Positions 1 through 6,109 are shown, numbered from the stretch's first letter. The stretch: 21,170 nucleotides of DNA from UBA7672 sp964550535 (GCA_964550535.1 CAZJZQ010000057.1:1-21170), one strand, 5' to 3'. Notes: generated by a model not told the origin, from the letters alone. Translations and numbers: made by a program.

Positions 1-543
1 CTCGATCATCGCGGTCTCTTCGCCGCAGATGTAAGCGCCCGCGCCATGGTGGCAGTAGATGTCGAAGTCGAAGCCCGACCCACACGCATTCTTGCCGACC
101 AGACCCGCCGCATACGCTTCGGCGATGGCCTTCTCTAGCGTCTCACGCTCATAGATGTATTCGCCACGCAGGTAAATGTAGCATTTGCTGGCGCGCATCG
201 CGAAAGACGCGATCAGGCAGCCTTCGATCAGCAGGTGCGGATCGTGACGCATGATGTCCCGGTCCTTGCACGTGCCGGGCTCGGACTCATCAGCGTTCAC
301 CACCAGATAATGCGGCCGGTCGCCGACCTTCTTGGGCATGAACGTCCATTTCAGACCGGTGGGGAAACCCGCCCCGCCCCGCCCGCGGAGACCCGACGCC
401 TTGATCTGGTCGCAGATCCACTCCGGGCCGAACTGCATCAGCTCCTTGGTGGAGTTCCACGCGCCACGGCGCTTGGCCTCTTCCAGACGCCAGTCCTGGC
501 GCCCGTACAGGTTGGTGAAGATGCGATCCCTATCGAGAAGCAC
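1..543 (-). CDS. nuoF: NADH-quinone oxidoreductase subunit F (NuoF), N-terminal 181 residues; 3' end outside window
   Basis: Complex I flavoprotein subunit. In this family it binds FMN and NADH in the peripheral arm and passes electrons to the Fe-S chain together with NuoE. The visible part shows the FMN-binding glycine-rich stretch GLRGRGGAGFPTG (residues 51-63), NADESEPGTCKDR (83-95), the GKNACGSGFDFD segment (150-161) and HHGAGAYICGEET (165-177), all typical of NuoF. The start chosen is a GTG at 543 preceded by GAGGGAG about 7 bases upstream; it gives VLLDRDRIFTNLYG, matching the usual N-terminus. The start lies inside the end of the upstream 75-residue membrane protein gene (14-base overlap), which suggests translational coupling. 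The C-terminal 4Fe-4S ligand region is beyond the window edge, so integrity cannot be judged. Confidence 0.97.
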   Translation of the reverse strand, partial: MLLDRDRIFTNLYGRQDWRLEEAKRRGAWNSTKELMQFGPEWICDQIKASGLRGRGGAGFPTGLKWTFMPKKVGDRPHYLVVNADESEPGTCKDRDIMRHDPHLLIEGCLIASFAMRASKCYIYLRGEYIYERETLEKAIAEAYAAGLVGKNACGSGFDFDIYCHHGAGAYICGEETAMIE

Positions 544-757
544 GATCGCGCTCCCTCATCACACGCACAAAACGGATAACGGCCGGCAGCGAGAACCCGA
601 GGCTCGCGACGATACCGGTCGCGATCCAGATCAACTTGCCAGTCAGGAAGAAAGCAATAACGCCCGCGAGTATGCAGGCGGCTTCGCATAGCCCCGCGAA
701 GACCAGGTCCTGCACGGCCGTCTTGTTGACGGCGGGCGAATTCGTGGCGTCGCTCAT
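530..757 (-). CDS. Small two-helix membrane protein encoded between nuoE and nuoF
   Basis: I do not recognise a named family. The 75-residue product has a short polar N-terminus, then two hydrophobic stretches (about residues 19-38 and 41-60) separated by a Gly-Lys turn, and a basic-acidic tail containing RVMRERDRASR. It therefore looks like an inner-membrane hairpin with both ends on the same side. The ATG at 757 overlaps the nuoE stop (ATGA), and its own 3' end overlaps the nuoF GTG start by 14 bases, so it is translated within the nuo operon. That position suggests a role linked to complex I, such as an accessory subunit or assembly aid, but nothing in the sequence proves this. Small orphan genes inside alphaproteobacterial nuo operons are known, so this is not itself unique. 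Confidence is high that it is a gene, low for function. Confidence 0.8.
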   Translation of the reverse strand: MSDATNSPAVNKTAVQDLVFAGLCEAACILAGVIAFFLTGKLIWIATGIVASLGFSLPAVIRFVRVMRERDRASR

Positions 758-1449
758 GCCGCGCCTCCCGGCTTGGACGGGTCGGCGGCCGCCGGTTGCG
801 GCGCATTCGGAATGGATGCCAGCGGCTTCGCCCGCGAGCCGTCATACAGCGTGTCGTCGGTCAGCGAGGTCGCGGGACCAGTCGGCGCGCTGGTCTGGCG
901 CTTCACATATGGGCCCGGCTTCGGGGCGCGGCCCGCCGCCAGATCCTCGATGATCTGCTCCAGCGTCTCAACCGACAGGTCTTCATAGTAGTAGTCGTTG
1001 ATCTGGATCATCGGCGCATTCACGCACGCGCCCAGGCATTCCACTTCGACCCACGAGAACGTGCCACCCGGCGACACTTCACCCTTGGGGCCGATCTTGC
1101 GTTCGCAGAAGCCTTTCAGCTTCTCGGCGCCGCGCAGCATGCATGGCGTCGTGCCGCAAAGCTGTAGGTGGTATTTGCCCACCGGCTCCAGGTTGAACAT
1201 CGTGTAGAAAGTCGCGACTTCGTAAACGCGGATATAGCTCATGCCCAGCCGGTCAGCGACCGCGCGCAGCGCCGGCTCGGACAGCCATCCGCCATTCTGC
1301 TTCTGCGTGATCCAAAGAGCGGGAATAACGGCCGATTGGCGGCGCTCCTGCGGATATTTCCGCTCCCACCACGCGATCTGGTCTTCTGTCGCCGGCGTGA
1401 AGGCGAAGGGCTGGTGGTCCTCGGGATGGTGGAAGCGACGATGGCTCAT
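754..1449 (-). CDS. nuoE: NADH-quinone oxidoreductase subunit E (NuoE, 24-kDa subunit)
   Basis: Thioredoxin-fold 2Fe-2S subunit (centre N1a) of the complex I NADH-oxidising module, partner of NuoF. The 231-residue product starts at an ATG two bases after the stop of the NTF2-like gene. The cluster ligands are visible as CGTTPC (Cys98, Cys103) and ECLGAC (Cys138, Cys142), and YEVATFYTMFNLEPVGKYH (residues 76-94) is a typical NuoE segment. From about residue 176 to the end there is a Pro/Ala/Ser-rich tail of roughly 55 residues without obvious fold, which makes it longer than the compact enterobacterial NuoE; such tails are common in alphaproteobacteria. Its TGA overlaps the ATG of the small membrane protein gene. 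Confidence 0.97.
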   Translation of the reverse strand: MSHRRFHHPEDHQPFAFTPATEDQIAWWERKYPQERRQSAVIPALWITQKQNGGWLSEPALRAVADRLGMSYIRVYEVATFYTMFNLEPVGKYHLQLCGTTPCMLRGAEKLKGFCERKIGPKGEVSPGGTFSWVEVECLGACVNAPMIQINDYYYEDLSVETLEQIIEDLAAGRAPKPGPYVKRQTSAPTGPATSLTDDTLYDGSRAKPLASIPNAPQPAAADPSKPGGAA

Positions 1450-1451
1450 CT

Positions 1452-1799
1452 TCAGCCCGCCCTCACGAATTCACTGCGGACGATCAGGCCGTCCTTCACG
1501 GTGTAGATCACAGCGACGCCGAACCGCTCGCCGCCCGGCGCGCGTTCCACGTCCTCGTGGTCGATAACCTTGTCGCCGAGCACGATGCGGTGAAGCAAGA
1601 TCGCGCGGTTCTGGGGGTGCTGGGCGAACAGCGCGACGTGACGCGAGCGCAGGGCGTCGAGCCCCTCTCCGATCACTGCGCCATTATAGCTGGCGACGAC
1701 GCAGTCAGGCGAATAGGCGGCGCACAGACCGTCCACGTCCTGCACGTTATAAGCGTCGAACTGCGCCTGCACGACTTGCTCGGGCGTCTTTCCGTTCAC
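1452..1799 (-). CDS. NTF2-like (SnoaL-type) domain protein encoded between nuoD and nuoE
   Basis: The 115-residue product looks like a small cone-shaped NTF2/SnoaL-fold protein. An N-terminal helix (TPEQVVQAQFDAYNVQDVDG) is followed by YSPDCVVASYNGAVIGEGLDALRSRH and then alternating strands ending in AVIYTVKDGLIVRSEFVRAG, a pattern typical of the fold. No specific catalytic set can be assigned, so ligand and reaction are unknown. The start used is a GTG at 1799 that overlaps the nuoD TGA (GTGA) and has GGAGAGG about 8 bases upstream; a longer reading from 1874 lies inside nuoD and is rejected. Its stop is two bases from nuoE. It is thus locked inside the complex I operon. Its relation to complex I is inferred from position only. 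Confidence 0.85.
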   Translation of the reverse strand: MNGKTPEQVVQAQFDAYNVQDVDGLCAAYSPDCVVASYNGAVIGEGLDALRSRHVALFAQHPQNRAILLHRIVLGDKVIDHEDVERAPGGERFGVAVIYTVKDGLIVRSEFVRAG

Positions 1800-2989
1800 C
1801 GGTCCACCTCTCCGAACACGATATCCAGCGAACCCAGCACGGCCGATACGTCGGCGAGCATGTGGCCGCGGCACACATGGTCCATCGCCTGCAGGTGCGC
1901 AAAGCCGGGCGCCTTGACCTTCAGGCGATAAGGACGGTTGCCGCCATCCGTCACCAGATAGACGCCGAATTCACCTTTGGGCGCTTCCACGCAGGCATAG
2001 ATTTCGCCGGCGGGAACATGGAAGCCTTCGGTGTAAAGCTTGAAGTGATGGATCAGCGCTTCCATCGAAGACTTCATCTCGCCACGGCGCGGCGGCGCGT
2101 ACTTCGACCCTTCCGGCAGCACGGGGCCAACCGGCAGCATGTCGATGCACTGTTTGATGATCTTGATGGACTCGCGCATCTCCTCGATGCGGCAGAGATA
2201 GCGGTCCCAGCAGTCGCCATTCTTGCCGACCGGAATCTTGAACGCGAGTTCCGAGTACGTCTCATACGGCTCGGCGCGGCGCAGGTCCCACGCCAGGCCC
2301 GAACCACGCACCATCACGCCGGAGAAGCCCCAGTCGAGCGCCTCCTGCACCGACACCACGCCGATATCGACGTTGCGCTGCTTAAAGATGCGGTTCTCGG
2401 TGACCAGCGTTTCGAGGTCGTCGAGCACTTTCAGGAACGGATCGCAGAACTTGTGAATATCCTCGATCAGTTCAGGCGGCAGGTCCTGGTGAACGCCGCC
2501 CGGACGGAAATACGCGGCGTGCATGCGCGAACCCGAGGCGCGCTCATAGAACACCATCAGCTTTTCGCGTTCCTCGAAACCCCACAGCGGCGGGGTCAGC
2601 GCGCCCACGTCCATCGCCTGCGTTGTGACGTTCAGCAGGTGCGAAAGGATGCGGCCGATCTCGGAGAAGATCACGCGGATGAACTGCGCGCGGCGCGGAA
2701 CTTCGATGCCCGCCAGCCGCTCGATGGCGAGGCAATAGGCATGCTCCTGGTTCATCGGCGCCACATAGTCGAGGCGATCGAAATAAGGCAGCGCCTGAAG
2801 GAAGGTCTTGTACTCGATGAGTTTTTCGGTCCCCCGATGAAGGAGGCCGATATGCGGATCGACGCGATCGACGATCTCGCCGTCAAGGTCGAGCACCAGC
2901 CCCAGCACCCGGCGGCGCACGGCGTGCTGGGGCCCGAAGTTGATCGTGAACTTGCGATCGTCGGAAAACACAGAAGAGCTGTCAGCCAT
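1796..2989 (-). CDS. nuoD: NADH-quinone oxidoreductase subunit D (NuoD, 49-kDa subunit) with a locally inverted quinone-loop motif
   Basis: Complex I subunit that forms the quinone cavity with NuoB. The 397-residue length and almost all of the sequence are canonical: DPHIGLLHRGTEKLIEYKT (residues 44-62), PYFDRLDYVAPMNQEHAY (68-85), TQAMDVGALTPPLWGFEEREK, SGSRMHAAYFRPGGVHQDLP, and the C-terminus LADVSAVLGSLDIVFGEVDR. Tyr75 and Asp127 align by spacing with bovine NDUFS2 Tyr108 and Asp160. The exception is residues 20-31. Where the family reads PQHPAAHGVLRL this protein reads PQHAVRRRVLGL, so the second histidine (bovine His59, Thermus Nqo4 His38) is Arg26. The PAAHG codons are found inverted on the other strand at 2909-2923. 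The reading frame stays open, so this is a missense block and not a frameshift. The ATG lies two bases after the nuoC stop, and the 3' end overlaps the NTF2-like gene. Confidence 0.97.
   Translation of the reverse strand: MADSSSVFSDDRKFTINFGPQHAVRRRVLGLVLDLDGEIVDRVDPHIGLLHRGTEKLIEYKTFLQALPYFDRLDYVAPMNQEHAYCLAIERLAGIEVPRRAQFIRVIFSEIGRILSHLLNVTTQAMDVGALTPPLWGFEEREKLMVFYERASGSRMHAAYFRPGGVHQDLPPELIEDIHKFCDPFLKVLDDLETLVTENRIFKQRNVDIGVVSVQEALDWGFSGVMVRGSGLAWDLRRAEPYETYSELAFKIPVGKNGDCWDRYLCRIEEMRESIKIIKQCIDMLPVGPVLPEGSKYAPPRRGEMKSSMEALIHHFKLYTEGFHVPAGEIYACVEAPKGEFGVYLVTDGGNRPYRLKVKAPGFAHLQAMDHVCRGHMLADVSAVLGSLDIVFGEVDR
2899..2933. repeat. Perfect 10-bp inverted repeat with 15-bp loop inside nuoD; apparent micro-inversion
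   Basis: The arms are gccccagcac at 2899-2908 and gtgctggggc at 2924-2933, perfectly complementary. The loop is 2909-2923, 15 bases, which is exactly codons 23-27 of nuoD. Read on the coding (minus) strand the loop gives Ala-Val-Arg-Arg-Arg; read on the plus strand it gives ccg gcg gcg cac ggc, Pro-Ala-Ala-His-Gly, the family consensus for these positions. Pairing does not extend cleanly inward (2909/2923 are c/c) or outward (2898/2934 are a/c). Confidence 0.95.
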
Positions 2990-2991
2990 GG

Positions 2992-3618
2992 CTATTTCTG
3001 GCCTCCGGCTTTTTCATCGCCCGGGATGACCGACTGCATGCCTTCCCACGGAGAGAGGAAATCAAAGTTGCGGTATTCCTGAACCAGCTTCACGGGCTCG
3101 TGGACCACGCGCTTCTGCTGGTCGTCATAGCGGACCTGCACATGGCCCGAGAGCGGGAAATCCTTGCGCAACGGATAACCCTCGAACCCATAATCGGTGA
3201 GGATACGGCGCAGGTCCGGGTGGTCAGAGAACAGCACGCCATACATGTCGAATGCTTCGCGCTCATACCAGTTGGCCGCCGGGAAGACCGGGATCGCGCT
3301 CGGCACCGGCGTATGCTCGTCCGTGCGAACCTTCAGACGCAGACGCTGGTTCAGACGCATCGACAAGAGGTGATAGACGATCTCAAAACGCTCCGGCGCG
3401 GCCGGATAATCGGCGCCGCAGATGTCCACCAAAGTCTCGAACCGGCACTGGCTGTCATCCCGCAGGAAGGTCAGCAGCGGCAATATCTGATCGCGCTGCG
3501 CCACGACCGTCAGTTCGCCATTGGCGACCGTCGCGGAGATGATGGCTTTCGTTTGCGTTCCGATCAGGTGAGCCTTCAGCTCGCTCACCATGCTGGCGCG
3601 GTGGGCGTCGATGCTCAT
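2992..3618 (-). CDS. nuoC: NADH-quinone oxidoreductase subunit C (NuoC, 30-kDa subunit)
   Basis: Peripheral-arm subunit of complex I that packs on NuoD near the N2 cluster; it carries no cofactor. The 208-residue product contains the family signature NWYEREAFDMYGVLFSDHPD followed by LRRILTDYGFEGYPLRKDFP, and ends in the alphaproteobacterial tail containing YRNFDFLSPWEGMQSV. The N-terminal half has the expected Phe-Glu-Thr-Leu-Val-Asp-Ile motif before the conserved core. The start is the ATG at 3618, which overlaps the nuoB stop (ATGA); the frame is open further upstream, but that would lie inside nuoB. It is separate from nuoD, unlike the fused NuoCD of enterobacteria, and its TAG is two bases before the nuoD ATG. 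Confidence 0.97.
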   Translation of the reverse strand: MSIDAHRASMVSELKAHLIGTQTKAIISATVANGELTVVAQRDQILPLLTFLRDDSQCRFETLVDICGADYPAAPERFEIVYHLLSMRLNQRLRLKVRTDEHTPVPSAIPVFPAANWYEREAFDMYGVLFSDHPDLRRILTDYGFEGYPLRKDFPLSGHVQVRYDDQQKRVVHEPVKLVQEYRNFDFLSPWEGMQSVIPGDEKAGGQK

Positions 3619-4190
3619 CGCTCGATCCCCCCTTCCCGCCGGATTTTCTTCTGTAGCTGCAGTATCCCGTAAATCAGGGCCTCGGCCGTCGGCGGGCACC
3701 CGGGGATATAGATATCCACAGGCACGATACGATCGCATCCGCGCACGACCGCATAGCTGTAGTGATAGTATCCCCCGCCATTGGCGCAGGACCCCATCGA
3801 GATCACGTAGCGCGGCTCCGGCATCTGGTCATAGACCTTGCGAAGCGCGGGAGCCATCTTGTTGGTGAGCGTGCCGGCGACGATCATCACATCCGACTGC
3901 CTTGGCGAAGCCCGCGGCGCAGCCCCAAAGCGCTCCATGTCGTAACGTGGCATGGACGCCTGCATCATCTCCACGGCGCAGCAGGCCAGACCGAATGTCA
4001 TCCACATCAACGAACCCGTCCGGGCCCAGGTGATCAGATCGTCGGCAGCGGCGACAACGAAGCCCTTGTCCGCCAGTTCGTCGGACAGTCCCGTGAAGAA
4101 CGGATCGTCCGCGCGCACAATCGCCCCGCCCTCGACGCCAACACGTTCCGCGGAACCGGCTGCAACCTTGATGTCAGACGCGCCCGCCAT
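3615..4190 (-). CDS. nuoB: NADH-quinone oxidoreductase subunit B (NuoB, PSST subunit)
   Basis: Complex I subunit holding the terminal 4Fe-4S cluster N2, next to the quinone site formed with NuoD. Ligand cysteines are visible at FGLACCAVEMM (Cys70, Cys71), SMGSCANGGGYYHYSY (Cys135) and IPGCPPTAEAL (Cys165). The central block ASPRQSDVMIVAGTLTNKM (residues 94-112) is canonical. The start is the ATG at 4190 whose first base is the last base of the nuoA stop (TGATG); an immediately upstream GTG is possible. The product is 191 residues, with a variable N-terminal stretch of about 35 residues before the conserved domain. Its quinone-facing half looks normal, so the anomaly in nuoD is not matched by decay here. 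Confidence 0.97.
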   Translation of the reverse strand: MAGASDIKVAAGSAERVGVEGGAIVRADDPFFTGLSDELADKGFVVAAADDLITWARTGSLMWMTFGLACCAVEMMQASMPRYDMERFGAAPRASPRQSDVMIVAGTLTNKMAPALRKVYDQMPEPRYVISMGSCANGGGYYHYSYAVVRGCDRIVPVDIYIPGCPPTAEALIYGILQLQKKIRREGGIER

Positions 4191-4564
4191 CACTGCCACT
4201 CCAGCGCACCACGGCGCCACTCATAGACAAACCCGATCGTCAGCACGCCCAGGAAGCCCATCATCGACCAGAACGCCGCGACGTTCCCCGCCGAAACCTC
4301 GAAAATCCACGGGAACAGGAAGGCGACTTCCAAGTCGAAGATGATGAAGAGGATCGACACTAGATAGAATCGCACGTCGAATTTCATCCGCGCGTCGTCA
4401 AACGCGTTGAAGCCGCACTCATACGCCGAGAGCTTTTCCGAGTCGGGTTTCTTCGGCGCGATAAGCGCCGACGCAAGCAAAAACGCGATGCTAAGAACTG
4501 CCGCAATCGCAAGAAAAATCACGACGGGCAGGTAGTTCACTACCAGCGACTGGACGTCCTGCAT
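4190..4564 (-). CDS. nuoA: NADH-quinone oxidoreductase subunit A (NuoA, ND3-like)
   Basis: Small membrane subunit of complex I equivalent to mitochondrial ND3. The 124-residue product has three hydrophobic segments (about residues 10-34, 64-86 and 94-114). Between the first and second is the conserved loop KLSAYECGFNAFDDAR, whose Cys-containing ECGF corresponds to the loop near the quinone channel, and FDLEVAFLFPW is the typical second-helix acidic motif. The ATG at 4564 is preceded by GAGGG about 6 bases upstream. It is the first gene of the nuo operon in this window; the next feature on this strand is beyond a roughly 600-base spacer, so the operon promoter should lie just upstream. Confidence 0.97.
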   Translation of the reverse strand: MQDVQSLVVNYLPVVIFLAIAAVLSIAFLLASALIAPKKPDSEKLSAYECGFNAFDDARMKFDVRFYLVSILFIIFDLEVAFLFPWIFEVSAGNVAAFWSMMGFLGVLTIGFVYEWRRGALEWQ

Positions 4565-4737
4565 GCCACCCTCGGCGATATTGTGCGGCTGGCCTATTCC
4601 GCTTTGACGCCAGAGGCAAGAGAGCGGCCCCGCACGTTTGGCGGGAATCGAGCCTGTCGCACTTTTCGGTATTAAAACCGTGCGTTGGCACGTCGCGAAG
4701 CATGCGGCGGGGCGTCACAGCCGCCGACGCCTCGTCA

Positions 4738-4959
4738 TCAGACAATCGGTCGCTCGCGATCGCGCATCCACTGTGACAGCAGCCACTTCCACCCCTGCGC
4801 CGGCGCCCTGCCCGCACGAAGCAACTTCGAGTCGAGGCGGCGGTCTGGCGTGACATTCAGGAACAGAATCCATCGCCTGTTTTTCCGCGTTGTTGCCCGG
4901 TGACCTTGGGAAAGCTGGTTCCCCGCATAATCATCATTCAGCCAGGCGCAGGCCCGCAC
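4738..4959 (-). CDS. Possible small protein of unknown function (73 residues)
   Basis: Unrecognised. The frame opens at a GTG and has no good ribosome-binding site, so the start is uncertain. The second half, with NVTPDRRLDSKLLRAGRAP followed by a Trp-rich end (WKWLLSQWMRDRERPIV), has GC-rich third codon positions and balanced composition like the real genes around it, which is the main reason for listing it. It is basic, without a clear signal peptide or membrane helix. It lies upstream of nuoA on the same strand and could be a leader gene, a degraded remnant, or chance in GC-rich DNA. Confidence 0.25.
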   Translation of the reverse strand: MRACAWLNDDYAGNQLSQGHRATTRKNRRWILFLNVTPDRRLDSKLLRAGRAPAQGWKWLLSQWMRDRERPIV

Positions 4960-4994
4960 GGGTAACGCGAGCCGGGAGGATTCTGGAGCATGCG

Positions 4995-5110
4995 ATGGCC
5001 AATACGATCAACAGCCGGACGCACCTTTCTCGACCTACGCGTTCGTCGCGAGTCGCAACATCCTGACCGCCCGGGAGGCGGACCAGACCGCCATGGCGGT
5101 CAAATTTTAA
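4995..5110 (+). pseudogene. Possible small ORF broken by a one-base frameshift
   Basis: An ATG at 4995 preceded by GGAG (6 bases between) starts a frame reading MANTINSRTHLSRP and then runs to a stop. From about 5024 to 5110 a different frame reads FSTYAFVASRNILTAREADQ and continues to MAVKF-stop, with almost every third base G or C, like real genes here. A single inserted base near 5012-5014 would join them into one 38-residue protein beginning MANTINSPDAPFSTYAF. I do not recognise the product. It could be a real decayed gene, a sequence error, or a chance run. Confidence 0.3.
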
Positions 5111-5173
5111 AAGGCTGACAATTTACCAGTTTTGAAAGACAGGGGCACGATAGCCGCAAGTCCTTGAAAAAAC

Positions 5174-5250
5174 TGGCGCGAGTGACGGGGCTCGAACCCG
5201 CGACCTCCGGCGTGACAGGCCGGCACTCTAACCAACTGAGCTACACCCGC
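5174..5250 (-). tRNA. tRNA-Asp (anticodon GUC)
   Basis: A 77-base cloverleaf on the minus strand. The acceptor arm GCGGGTG pairs with CACTCGC (one G-U pair), the D-arm contains AGCTCAGTTGGTTAGAG, the anticodon stem CCGGC/GCCGG encloses loop CTGTCAC with anticodon GTC, and the T-arm contains GGTTCGAGCCC. The discriminator G and an encoded CCA end the gene at 5174. It is followed by a run of six T residues on the transcribed strand that may help termination. No integrase or duplicated 3' end (att site) is seen nearby. Confidence 0.97.
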
Positions 5251-5365
5251 GCTTTCCCGTTGCGCCCTGAGGGCCCGTCGGGAGGACGAGGGTTTAGGCG
5301 CCTCGCCCCGTCCGGTCAAGCGCGATCCTGCGCCGCAACGCCGGTTTTACGTCGTACAGAACGCC

Positions 5366-6109
5366 TCAACGATCGAGCGAGCCCTCCAGAACGAGGGAAT
5401 CACCCTCTGGCCGGAAGCCCAGCTCCGCCAGCCGGGCGGCCGCCTGACCCGTTGCGCCCCGCACTGATGCATCCAGCCCCATCCGCAGATTATCAGCCAC
5501 CGTAATCTCGGCCGTCACCGCCTCGCCGGTCGTCGCCTGCCCTGTCGCCCGCAAGATCAGGCCGTTCTCAGAGCATGTGACCGGCCCGCGCAGTTCAGGC
5601 CCGGTCCAGTCGCCCTGGAAATCCACCTTGGCCAGAGCATCCGTCCACACTTCACCCGATGTCAGCACACAGACGCCGTTGCTGAGGTTCAGTTGGCCGA
5701 TTGTAATCGTGAAGGCCCCGTCGGCTTCGCGAATCTTCTGCGGCAGACCGGGAACAGCAGTGGTCCGGCCATCCAGCTTCAGATTCGCCAAGGCTGGTCC
5801 GCCGCCGGTGAGGGGCCAGGAAATGTCGCCATGTCCCGCCAGATCCGCACGGGCGAGCCCAATCGTTCCGTTGATCTTGCCGATGAACAGGCTGGTAGGG
5901 CTCGCTTTCAGCAACACGTCGCCAACAAGGTTCTCTCCGAGTTGCAACTGCGAGAGCTTGCCGTTCCAGACGCTGCCCGAAGCTTGGGTGAATTTGATTC
6001 CATCGTACCGCCCGGCGAGGAAACCCGCCGCTACCGACATGGGCAGAAAGGCGACGCTGGCGACCAGCGCTACCAATAGAACGCCAACACCGATCAAGAC
6101 CCATTTCAT
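5366..6109 (-). CDS. gspN: Type II secretion system protein N (GspN-like)
   Basis: The 247-residue product begins with a single membrane anchor (MKWVLIGVGVLLVALVASVAF) followed by a beta-rich periplasmic part. The segment ASGSVWNGKLSQLQLGE (about residues 43-59) matches the Gly-x-Val-Trp-x-Gly feature of the GspN family. GspN is an optional inner-membrane component of type II secretion machines; its exact role is not settled. Start: the ATG at 6109 with GGAA 8 bases upstream; the frame is open 45 bases further but without a site. It lies 83 bases downstream of a prepilin peptidase gene on the same strand, which fits a type II secretion context, although no other gsp genes are in the window. 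The family assignment is moderately confident. Confidence 0.75.
   Translation of the reverse strand: MKWVLIGVGVLLVALVASVAFLPMSVAAGFLAGRYDGIKFTQASGSVWNGKLSQLQLGENLVGDVLLKASPTSLFIGKINGTIGLARADLAGHGDISWPLTGGGPALANLKLDGRTTAVPGLPQKIREADGAFTITIGQLNLSNGVCVLTSGEVWTDALAKVDFQGDWTGPELRGPVTCSENGLILRATGQATTGEAVTAEITVADNLRMGLDASVRGATGQAAARLAELGFRPEGDSLVLEGSLDR

Larger units (their letters stand above)
4565..5173. other. 609-base spacer between nuoA and tRNA-Asp
   Basis: No securely identifiable gene. It must contain the nuo operon promoter on the minus strand, but I could not pick a convincing -35/-10 pair; TTGCCT around 4606-4611 (read on the minus strand) is only suggestive. A short imperfect palindrome, cggtattaaaaccg, lies at 4668-4681. 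Two small reading frames with GC-rich third positions are listed separately: 4738-4959 on the minus strand and 4995-5110 on the plus strand. No CRISPR, riboswitch or insertion-sequence signature was seen. Confidence 0.6.

Noticed and set aside
1862..3082. Long 406-codon plus-strand open frame opposite nuoD, including a stretch reading PQHPAAHGVLG
   Set aside because: It is an antisense shadow in GC-rich DNA. The NuoD-like motif in it comes from the inverted 15-bp loop and its arms, not from a second gene; residues around it have no NuoD similarity.
3618..3738. Extended N-terminus of NuoC starting at 3738
   Set aside because: The extra 40 residues lie inside nuoB in another frame, and the ATGA overlap start at 3618 gives the normal NuoC N-terminus.
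4714..4777. gtcacag / ctgtgac 7-bp inverted pair 50 bases apart upstream of nuoA
   Set aside because: Short and widely spaced; expected by chance at this length.
5126..5176. Inverted pair ccagtttt (5126-5133) / aaaactgg (5169-5176) at the tRNA-Asp 3' end, as a terminator or att site
   Set aside because: The right arm includes the encoded CCA of the tRNA, the loop is long, and the copy is inverted, not a direct repeat; no integrase is nearby.
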